Shown here: in pieces, positions 56,237-64,000 of the stretch
How the letters are laid out: every line of letters starts with the position of its first letter
Numbering within the stretch: position 1 is the stretch's first letter
NCBI GenBank assembly: GCA_022393335.1
Contig: JAJEKB010021235.1
Location: forward strand, 421,519-485,518
DNA from: Macrotrachela quadricornifera
Taxonomy: Eukaryota > Rotifera > Eurotatoria > Philodinida > Philodinidae
Length of the DNA stretch: 64,000 bases
Reading direction: 5' to 3'
Position numbers and translations under genes: made by a program
Notes under the pieces: generated by a model
Database searches by the model: none
The model's input: only the letters and a program-made list of their open reading frames with translations
What the model was told of the DNA's origin: nothing

Positions 56237-56609
56237 ATAAGCTAGTTTTTTTCTTGGGACACTATTTTCTCTATTAAAAAAAATTGTGTTTGCTCCTGTT
56301 AAACAAAAAGCAAACAGTAAATTCTACCTCAGTTATCTATGACTCTATTCCAATTCATCATAGTTCTAGTCAAAAGATTTTAATTTATACTAGTCCAGAT
56401 CAAGATTTTAATCTGAACTAGTTCAGATCAATATTTTATTGTCAACTAGTCCGCTATGAATAGTACAAATTGAAATTTTAAAATCAACTGGTTCACTTTT
56501 AAATCATACTAGTTCAGATTAAAATTTTAATTCATCCTAGTTTTTATTGAAATTTCAATCTGTACTAGTTCGATTTTAAACTGAACTGGATTTTAATTAT
56601 TACTGCGAC

Positions 56610-57027
56610 ATATATAAAGAAGAATGTGTATCTGATTGTCTGTTTGCCTGTTCGCTATTCATTCGGACACGATACGGGCAAGTGCAAAGAAATTTTGCAC
56701 AGAATACCCTTTCAACCAGAGGGAAGTCATAGAGTAATTTTTGATCCAAAATTTTCACTTGAGGGGGTGTTTGTCCTCTGCTATTGTTAGATTTACTACA
56801 GTAAATACCTTTTCCAAACAATTTATGCATGTGATTGTTTCCTCAATAATTCAAGAACAAAAATATATAAAAACCTATGATTTTTGCCATTGCACACAGG
56901 ATATTTTAGGAAACTTGAAAAACACTATCAGAATGTGTAGAATGAAGAAGAGCTATATGAATGAAAATATCCATCGAATGAAGAAGGCAAGAAGTGAGAT
57001 AAAATTTCATTTCTCATAACTCATAAT
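56610..57027 (+). mobile_element. Helitron-like 5' fragment
   Basis: The opening atatataaagaagaatgtgt and a ctgtttgcctgttcg run match the 5' part of the Helitron-like copies at 53634 and 57028. Its first bases (TCTAT..) are displaced by the foldback inserted at 56609. No gene. Confidence 0.45.
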
Positions 57028-57526
57028 CTATATATATGAAGAAGAAATTGTGTCTTTTTATCTGTTTTTTATACATGCGGACACCATACGAGCTAGCGGT
57101 GCCAACTTTTCATAACATACTCTTAGGTTCGAAGGAGGATCGGGAGGAGGTTAGGATAACCGGCGGCAGGATTGAGGTGAAATTTCACATAGGTTATGAT
57201 ACGTTCCAATTTTTACGAATCTTTGAGAAACTTCAGAGCATCTGTTGCCATTGTTAGGGTATCCACCTCTTACTGTTACTTTTTTTGCATTGGGTGTTAG
57301 TATAAAGTTTGGTAATAGGCATAAGTTAAGTGAAAGACACTCACATCCCACACTGTCTGCTGAATTATCCGATTTAAGAATGAACGTAAGTGTATGCTCG
57401 GCGGGACATGCAGTAATAATAGATGAAAAGATCACAAACAAGCTCTCTTTATGTCTTCTGTCGTTTTCTGACATACTAAGTTTTCAGCATGGAGATTTCT
57501 CGAGCAACGTCGGATGCTACCGCTAG
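57028..57526 (+). mobile_element. Complete non-autonomous Helitron (499 bp)
   Basis: It begins TCTATATATATGAAGAAGAA after A (57027) and ends CTAG (57523-57526) before T, as Helitrons do when they insert between A and T. About ten bases before CTAG is a weak hairpin (tcgagcaacgtcgg), a mutated form of the cccg..cggg stem seen at 33.07 kb. There is no Rep/helicase. The right half is shared with 32790-33087. Confidence 0.7.
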
Positions 57527-57965
57527 TATTATCATATAGATGTGTATCAAAGATAGGAAAACTCGAAGTTCTCTATGATGGTTGTCTAGTATAACTACAG
57601 AAGAGTTACTCAAAAACATTGGCGCTTATTGGTACTTCGAACCATAGGAAAAAGATTCTAAGATTAAAAAAGAATTTTATACAAATTTTTTTGACCACAA
57701 CTGTAACAGGAAGACATAAGGGTACTTTCATTTAATAGGAAAAAAGGACTTACGAATTCCTTCATATAACAGCTGTCGAGAACTAATGGATAGTCCATAG
57801 GATAGGCGATGATGACTTATAAGTATTCTCATAGAATAGCTGTTGACGACCTATGAGCATCCAATAGGATAGACCATGAAGATTTATGGTCCTCCGTAGG
57901 ATAGTCTTTGAAGGCTTATGAGTGCTCCTATGAGATGCTTTGTACTCCCGAGATCTAAGGGTCCT
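57527..57965. repeat. 34-bp minisatellite, second diverged array
   Basis: From about 57715 the pattern gggtactttcatttaatagg, aattccttcatataacagct, tagtccataggataggcgat, attctcatagaatagctgtt and so on repeats with a step near 34 bp. It is the same family as the array at 7571-8021, 50 kb away, but more degraded. The bases 57527-57714 show no structure. Confidence 0.55.
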
Positions 57966-58659
57966 CTCAAGACTATAAAAAGAGATTTTGCCAAGATTTT
58001 ATGAGGATTTCATCAGGAATAGGGTCAAGTCTTCATATCATTATCCTGTTAAGAATGATAATCATATTAGACAAGGATTTTGGCAAGAAACTAAGAAGAT
58101 TTCTGAGAAGCACTTTCAAGAACGGGAATTTCAACTGCTTATAAAAATTAAAAGTATGATCAGGTTCTTGATAAGAAAATACAAGGATCTAGTTAGGATC
58201 TTTTCAGGCTTATGCTTAGAGACTATCACTATCAAAAACTTAACCTTCTAGGATTCTGTCAGGAGCCTACCAAGTGTCAATAGAATGATTTGCTGAATTT
58301 TTTTCTATGTTCAGACGAGAAATTTTTCAAGACTTTGAAATCTACAGACCACAACAGAATTTCAATAGATCATTAGCAAATCTCTCGATAAAATTGCTTA
58401 TAGTGTTCATTATGCTCGAAAAATATCCTACCAGATTTTTCAAATACAACTAAAAGAAAAATTCTAAATGTATTTTTTTAACCAAATTGAAATTTTAAAA
58501 AATGCAAATATTTTCTTTTAACCTAAATGAACTAAAAACAATCCTAGTGTATTTTTAAATGAGTTAGAATTAAAAAAATTAAAATATTCTTTCAATTGAA
58601 TTCAACCAAAATATTTTAAACAAAACTTTTAGAGCCACATTAATAAAAAAAAGTCTAAT
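57966..58659. other. A/T-rich stretch, no gene
   Basis: A frame at 57988-58251 is composed of loosely repeated aggatttt/aagatttt motifs (also found just after the first minisatellite array at 8040-8095), so it is more likely repeat than gene. Confidence 0.35.
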
Positions 58660-59267
58660 GAGGGCACCGATGCAACTGATTAATCGCTTTTGAGCTCAGT
58701 CTCTATGCATAAAATAGACCTCAGTGAGGTATGGAAAATCTCAAAAGAACAAGCTCTCGAAGGGCTTCGTCTTGGAGTTACAGGCATTTTACAGAAATTT
58801 CGCTGTTCAGTATGGTATATAGTAAAACTTGAAGTGTTGTATTTTGATCTGAAACTTTGCCCATAGAGTGGTCTACTAATGGGTAGAGTATTCTGAAAAT
58901 TTCAGCTCTGAAGAACGTTTTCTTCCTAACATATTGAAAGTCTAAAAAACCAGGAAATATTTTGGAATATGGGTGAATTTTAGGAGGCTGAATATGTTAG
59001 GAAGAAAATGTTCTTCAGAGCTGAAATTTTCAGGATACTCTACCCATTAGTAGACCACTCTATGAGCAAAGTTTCAGATTAAAATACAACACTTCAAGTT
59101 TTTACTATATACCATACTATACAGTAAATATTCAGTAAAATGTCTATAAGTCCAAGACGAAGTCCTACGGGGATTTGTTCCTTTGAGGTTTTCGATACCT
59201 CACTGGGATCTACTTTATGCATAGAGACTGAGCTCAAAAGCGATTAATCAGTTGCACCAGTTCCCTC
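58660..59267. mobile_element. ~0.6-kb foldback, nearly uninterrupted palindrome
   Basis: Arms of about 285 bp (58660-58945 and 58982-59267) are highly similar throughout: gcaactgattaatcgctttt at the left end is mirrored at the right end, and gggtagagtattctgaaaat, catagagtggtctactaatg and gttaggaagaaaatgttctt are mirrored near the centre. The spacer is only about 35 bp, so it could form a very long hairpin. No coding content, no clear target duplication. Confidence 0.78.
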
Positions 59268-59969
59268 GAAAGTATATTTTTAAATGGACCTAAAACTAAA
59301 AAAACATCAAATATGTTCATCTGAATCGAATTTAAACTTAAAAAAAACTTATCGTTTAGAAAAATATTTAGAATGACATTTTATCTATAGAATTTTTAAA
59401 TAATTTTTATTTGCATGAGTTCAAATAAAAGTTTATATTTAAGTAAGAAATCAAAATATTGAATGTTGGAGTGATACAATATAATATGTTACGTTCAGCT
59501 TGGGTAAGCTGGTCAGTATGTAAACTGAAGGTCTAGAGATCGATACTCTATGTGTTCATTTCTCTAATGTTTCATTTAGAAAATCCTGCAAATATCCTGC
59601 CTAGAATCTAATGTCATCCTGAAGAAAAATCTAGTTCAATTCTACAAAGATCCTGCCACCATACTGGATAAAATCTTCCAGGAATTATAATCACATTCTA
59701 AAAGATGGGAGCAAAAATCCTTTATTTTCCGATTTCGAATTTTGAAATTCTGACAGGATCATGGAATTTCCTGTCTACACACTTCGCTCAGGCTTTAGGC
59801 GTTTCCTCATAAAAAAAACTGTTAGCGCAATGCCTGCGGTATTAAAAATGTGAAGCACGATGAAACTGCGTGCATTGTATACCGGATATCCAGAGTTTGT
59901 CCAAATAAGTGTCTATGATGGTCTTTAATCCTTCATAGATTAGTCTATACTAGAATAGTAAGAGTTACT
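59268..59969. other. Intergenic, no gene seen
   Basis: AT-rich sequence. Short frames only; nothing recognised. Confidence 0.3.
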
Positions 59970-60222
59970 ACAGTGTCGGCCGCTGCCTGTAATGGTGATG
60001 CTAACTTTGCCCATTGGTCAAGGTCTGTGACAAAGGGTATCGAGTGTGTCGGCCACGGTCTGTGATGCAAAACTTGCCTATCGGTCGTGGTCTGCGATAC
60101 TAATCTTGCTTGTCGCTCATGGTCTGTGACACTACTTCTGGATGTCGGTCACGGCCTGTGATGCTAATCTTGCCTGCCGGTCGCGGTCTGTGATGCCAAT
60201 TTTGACTGTCGGCCATGGTCTG
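59970..60222. repeat. 32-bp GC-rich minisatellite
   Basis: ggtctgtga occurs at an exact 32-bp step (60057, 60089, 60121, 60153, 60185, 60217), with earlier diverged units from about 59970. The unit is of the form gtcggtcacggtctgtgatg followed by ctaatcttgcct. It ends at a G run (gggggggtgtgggggggag). It is much more GC-rich than the surroundings. Frames across it are repeat artefacts. Confidence 0.75.
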
Positions 60223-60931
60223 TTGGGGGGGTGTGGGGGGGAGATTCAAATTTCTACCCTTAAACACTTCAACACTCTCTTTCAGATCGTGTTTCACAAA
60301 ATAGCGAATTCTTGCAGGATCCTGATCATATCTTTCAAGAATCTTGCACTGAAACATCAAAGTTTTTCCTTAGGGTTATTACTTGAAACAGACAAAATGA
60401 ATATTATTAATAATAAGAATGAAAGTAAAAGAGAAAACATTTTTGAGTGGACTCACTTATCCGCTCAATTGAACACTGTAAGGAATTATATGAAATAAAA
60501 CTTCAAGAAACATGCTATCTTGTGGGTGAGATATAAATATTTCTTATCTAGATTTCAACAAAACAACAGATATAAAAAGAAAAAAAAGACCACTACAGAA
60601 CAAGAAATCTCTGTATTTTTTTCTACCACTATTTTAATATATGATATTGAACAATGTTCTATATATATGTCTTTCGAGGATTTTAAATTACGTTTATCAA
60701 GAAAAAGTTTCTCTTCAATTTATATTTTCTTTATATTTGAGAAATCATTGATATAGACATCAGTAAAACATATTATAATAGAACTTTTCTTTACAGCAAC
60801 TGAGAATTTTCTCTATTCGTCTCTATCACATCAAACCGAGTGAAAAACAACATTATAGAAGTTTTTCTTTTCTCACAATTCAAAGAAAATGAAAACTTTC
60901 TTTTAATGATCATGTTTTCTCTTTCTTTTAG
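60223..60931. other. Region upstream of the NHL gene
   Basis: No convincing first exon of the NHL-repeat gene could be found here, although the exon at 60932 begins at a splice acceptor (ctttctttta|g). Frames present are short and AT-biased. Confidence 0.3.
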
Positions 60932-61842
60932 TACCACTTCATGCCAGTTTAATAGATATTCCTCCAAATGCCAAATGGAACAAAAATGGTCAAACAGTAG
61001 GAGAACGAAGTTCACCACTAACTTGTCTCAGTGGATTATATGTAGATGATGAACATACCGTTTATGTTGCTGATTGTTGGTATCACTGTATTGTCGCATG
61101 GAAATCGGGTGAAACAAATGGACAAATAGTGGCAGGTGGACATGGACAAGGAAATGATACCCATCAACTGTATGGACCAACAGATGTGATCGTAGATAAA
61201 GAGAATGATAGTCTTATTATTTGTGATTTTGGGAATGAAAGAGTAGTTAGATGGCCTCGTCAAAATGGAAAAAGTGGAGAAATAATTATTTCAAATATTG
61301 CTTGTCGGGGTTTGACAATGGATGACAATGATTTTCTCTATGTCTCAGATATGAACAAACATGAAGTAAGAAGATATCGAATGGGTGAATCCGAAGGAAT
61401 AGTAATAGCAGGTGGAAATGGACAAGGAAATCGTCTTGATCAGCTCAATAGCCCCTATTACATATTCGTCGATCGAGAACATTCAGTATTTGTGTCCGAT
61501 AGGGCTAATCACCGTGTGATGAAATGGGTGCAAGGTGCAAAAGAAGGTATTGTTGTTGCTGGTGGACAAGGACAAGGAAATAGTTTGACGCAATTGTCTT
61601 ATCCTTATGGAGTTGTAGTTGATCAATTGGGTACTGTATATGTAGCTGATTATCATAATCTTCGAATTGTACGTTGGCCTAAAGGAGCACAACAAGGAAA
61701 TATTATTGTTGGTGAAAATGGTCATAGAGCACAAGCAAATCAACTTAGTTGTCCCGAAGGATTGTCATTTGATAGACAAGGTAATCTCTATACTGCTGAG
61801 TGGGGAAACGAACGAGTACAACGATTTAATATTGAAATATGA
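60932..61842 (+). CDS. NHL-repeat (beta-propeller) protein, 5' incomplete
   Basis: A single exon of about 303 codons opening right after a splice acceptor and ending in a normal stop. It is made of blades of roughly 47-50 residues with the phrases AGGHGQGNDTHQLYGPTDVI, AGGNGQGNRLDQLNSP, AGGQGQGNSLTQLSYPYGVV, and NHL-type strands such as VYVADYHNLRIVRW and LYTAEWGNERVQRF; about six blades, enough for one propeller. NHL propellers bind proteins, RNA or sugars; in bdelloids such genes form a large family, often secreted or membrane-anchored. The first exon (probably with signal or membrane segment) was not found, so the gene may be 5'-truncated by repeats. No stop or frameshift inside. Confidence 0.75.
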
Positions 61843-62284
61843 AATTAATGGGATGAGCTAATAAAATTTGTTTATTTTCAGCTATTGATTATAACATTTT
61901 GATTGCTGTGTAACTTCAGTTGAAAAGAAATAAATGAATTGATGTATATTTATATTCACATGCGCGCGCGCCACCAGAGAGACCGTGATTGTTGGAGGCG
62001 CAAAAGCCAATAGCGGTAAGACAATGTACGTACATAAAACGTCTTTTCGTTGTCTTTGTCCAATAAGAGCAGTATCTCTCTGAGCTGAATTATTGTAGAA
62101 AACATACATTAATTCAACGCTAAAAGAGAACTAGTTAGAAGAAACGGACAGTACTCACCCCCACACTCTCGGGGAAAAATTTGGGGTGGAAATAAATATA
62201 TTACTCTTTCTGTTCTAATGTAACAGTAGTATGTTTATTTCCGAAAAAAAGATATGTAAATGCTTAAATATCGGGTGTTTTTCA
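61843..62284. other. Intergenic with a CG microsatellite
   Basis: A short run gcgcgcgcgcc at about 61964 stands out in AT-rich DNA. A partial extra copy of the flank of the following element (actctttctgttctaatgta) lies at about 62203. No gene. Confidence 0.35.
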
Positions 62285-62656
62285 TTCAATTGAATAATTT
62301 TCTTTCATATGTAATTTGTTATTGATTATCAATTAAATGACTGTTACATTTGGGTAAATTATTTTTTGAGCCCTCAATTAGGAACATTTGAGCCCTAAGT
62401 GCTCGTTTTGAGCCCGAAGAAAATTGTCTTGGGCTCAAAAAATTCTTTTTGTTTCTATTGAGCCCCAAATAAGAAATAAGCCCGATAATCTATTGTTTTG
62501 AGCCCACATCTTAAGAGAACATGGAGATGTCGCTTGCGAATTAAAAATCACCAGTCAAATAGATACACGTATTATGTAATTTGTGGATTCAGTCTTGTTA
62601 AAAGAATTCCTTATATATTTATTCTTGTTGTTATTGAATTACTTAAACATTTCACT

Positions 62657-63589
62657 ATGGTCAAACAAGCGTGGAATTTCGCAGACGAATTTAGCAATGA
62701 AAACGATTTGCAGTTGTATATTTTACAAAATAATGTATCTGTTAAACGTACAGTACAAACTGCAAGTGGAAAGACCATCACATACCGGTGTTCAAAATAT
62801 CGAAAATATCCGGAATGTGATTTTCGAATTAAAACAACTTTTTATTCTGATACTGGAATACATGGGCGGGCCGGACCATACTTTCAGGGGGGGGCAATAA
62901 GCACTTTTTCGCTGAAAAACGCTTGTTTTCATGACGTTTTTCTTAGAGTCCCAGCCAAAAATTATTTTTACGGGGGGAGGGCAATTGCCCCCTCTCGCAC
63001 CCTCCCTGGCCCGCCCATGCTGGAATATCAGTTTTAACATCCAATTCACATAATCATGAACATCGTGCAGAAACAACACATACACCATCACCAGTTAGAG
63101 ATATTGTTATAAATGCTGCAGCAGCTGGCCTTTCTGTAACTCAAACACGTCGATGTATTGAAAATCAATATAAAGGTTTTGTTTCATGTTCACAAGTAAC
63201 AAGTTTATTAAAATATCATCGATCACTTACAATACCTGATGTATATTCGGTGAACGATTTTCGGTCATGGTGTGAGCAACATTCAGCGATACATACTTTC
63301 TGACCCAACATCCCTTCATGAGTCCTTCGTCGCCAAATTTTATATCGATACACGTGATGAGTTGTTTATATTTATAACAACTCGTAAATTAATATCGAGT
63401 GCTGGTCGACTTGTTACATTACCAATGACGTGTAGCTGTTGGTTCAGTTTAAAGACGTATGTTTGTACACATGCAATTAGTTTTTCAATTCATTTTGGTT
63501 TTTACATAATACTTGAATTAAGTAAATTTGAAAATTTAGGTAAACGACGTGGTTGCCCAAAGAGAGCAAAATCAGCTTTATCTCGTTAA
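62657..63589 (+). pseudogene. Mutator-like transposase, core-deleted and interrupted
   Basis: From ATG 62657 the frame reads a FLYWCH/WRKY-GCM1-type zinc-finger region (VKRTVQTASGKTITYRCSKY, ECDFRIKTTF), is interrupted by a 159-bp hAT MITE (62861-63019), resumes with the His ligands SHNHEHRAE and continues VRDIVINAAAAGLSVTQTRR and LLKYHRSLTIPDVYSVNDFR. After a frameshift near 63280 it jumps to the C-terminal part with a SWIM zinc motif (TCSCWFSLKTYVCTHAI, a C-x-C..C-x-H set) and KRRGCPKRAKSALSR. The DDE catalytic domain normally between is missing, so it cannot transpose itself. Confidence 0.65.
62861..63019. mobile_element. 159-bp hAT MITE with perfect 8-bp duplication
   Basis: The termini CATGGGCGGGCC and GGCCCGCCCATG are perfect inverted repeats. 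Both sides carry the identical 8-bp target duplication CTGGAATA (62853-62860 and 63020-63027). The interior is GC-rich with G and C runs and non-coding. It inserted into the coding frame of the Mutator-like transposase; removing it and one duplication restores the frame. Confidence 0.85.
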
Positions 63590-64000
63590 TTTTTTAAATA
63601 TGTTAATTATCTTTATTTTTCTGTGTGATCATGTTACTTTTGTTCCTTCAAACTAAATAAATTTAAGTGGGCTCAACACAATAGATCATTGGGTTCATTT
63701 CTTATTTGGGGCTCAATAGAAACAAAAAAAATTTTTTGAGCCCAAGAGAATTTTCTTCGGGCTCAAAACGAACACTTGGGGCTCAAATATTCCTAATTGA
63801 GGGCTCACAAAAATAGCCATCCGTTACATTTGGAACAGAAAGAGTCATTTAATTCATAAACAATAACAAATTGAATATGAAAGAAAATTGCTGAAGTGAA
63901 GAAAAACGAAAAAAACATTTAAGGGCCCTATCTAATCCTAACTAACTTATTGTTAACAGACTTACTTAAGTTATTGAAATAAATGATAAATTTCAATCTC

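Larger units (their letters stand above)
54602..56609. mobile_element. 2-kb foldback element with captured coding fragment
   Basis: The ends GTCGCAGTAATAATTAAAAT and its complement (ending 56609) open two long arms: left 54602-54740 plus 55672-55880, right about 56285-56609. Arms are near-identical by eye over more than 300 bp, with repeated (g)aactagt motifs. The left arm is split by a 0.93-kb repeat (54741-55671). Between the arms (about 55881-56285) lies a coding fragment. The element sits inside a (TA)n run at the start of a Helitron-like sequence (atatat on both sides). Confidence 0.75.
62285..63890 (+). mobile_element. Mutator-like element relic with long inverted ends
   Basis: Inverted termini of more than 200 bp: left 62285-62510, right 63660-63890. 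Shared phrases include aattttctttcatat, aatttgttattg, gagccctcaattagg and gggctcaaaa on both sides. The interior encodes the two end domains of a Mutator-like transposase but not its catalytic core. Long inverted ends and the domain types fit the MULE group. The outer limits are approximate, and no clean 9-bp duplication was identified. Confidence 0.65.

Noticed and set aside
57988..58251. 87-codon frame after the second minisatellite
   Set aside because: Composed of loosely repeated aagatttt/aggatttt units; the same motif follows the first array, so it is likely repeat sequence.
60100..60498. Frames across the 32-bp minisatellite on both strands
   Set aside because: Open only because the 32-bp unit happens to lack stops; no protein features.
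61129..61842. NHL gene starting at 61129 (GTG)
   Set aside because: The frame is open with the same repeat structure back to the splice acceptor at 60932, so 61129 is not a real start.

Overview
The window looks like nuclear DNA of a bdelloid rotifer (Rotaria/Adineta-like). The evidence is: very AT-rich sequence; metazoan genes (HAND bHLH factor, protoporphyrinogen oxidase, riboflavin transporter, GILT-type thiol reductases); introns of about 40-80 bp with GT..AG ends in the intact genes; and several members of families I recognise from bdelloid genomes (F-box/LRR-like proteins, NHL-repeat proteins, a PARP-like protein, a GPI-anchored Cys-rich protein, an orphan rhodopsin-like receptor). No bacterial, viral or organellar block was seen, and no tRNA or rRNA gene was recognised. 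The species assignment is inference; no search was run.

Layout. 1-8 kb: the end of an F-box/LRR-like gene, then transposon debris (a transposase-associated exon cut by a palindromic MITE, a 1.1-kb foldback, two short TIR elements, a 34-bp minisatellite). 8.4-9.4 kb: an intact PARP-like gene. 11.7-21.7 kb: one F-box/LRR-like gene on the minus strand. Its five exons join in phase to 583 codons, but its introns are swollen to about 1-3.3 kb by a mariner relic, a TA-flanked MITE, a hAT-like MITE, a GCATGC-rich element and three foldbacks. 21.7-33 kb: gene-poor AT-rich DNA with a young MITE inside a decayed F-box/LRR pseudogene, which is itself cut by a 0.9-kb repeat. 34-48 kb: a compact gene-rich island holding a GPI-anchored protein, a GDSL lipase, a SWSAP1-like ATPase, HAND, an SLC52-like transporter, two tandem GILT genes, PPOX and a GPCR. 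48-64 kb: repeats again, with a RING/coiled-coil gene lying inside a TTAA-flanked inverted-repeat element, Helitron ends, a 2-kb foldback carrying a captured coding fragment (with an assembly gap in a nested repeat), a 0.6-kb near-perfect palindrome, two minisatellites, an NHL-repeat gene and a Mutator-like relic with a hAT MITE inside it.

The genes do not form a common pathway; this is ordinary eukaryotic gene order. The most unusual content is the transposon biology: nested insertions, many foldback palindromes, and two cases where a coding sequence sits between the inverted repeats of a non-autonomous element.
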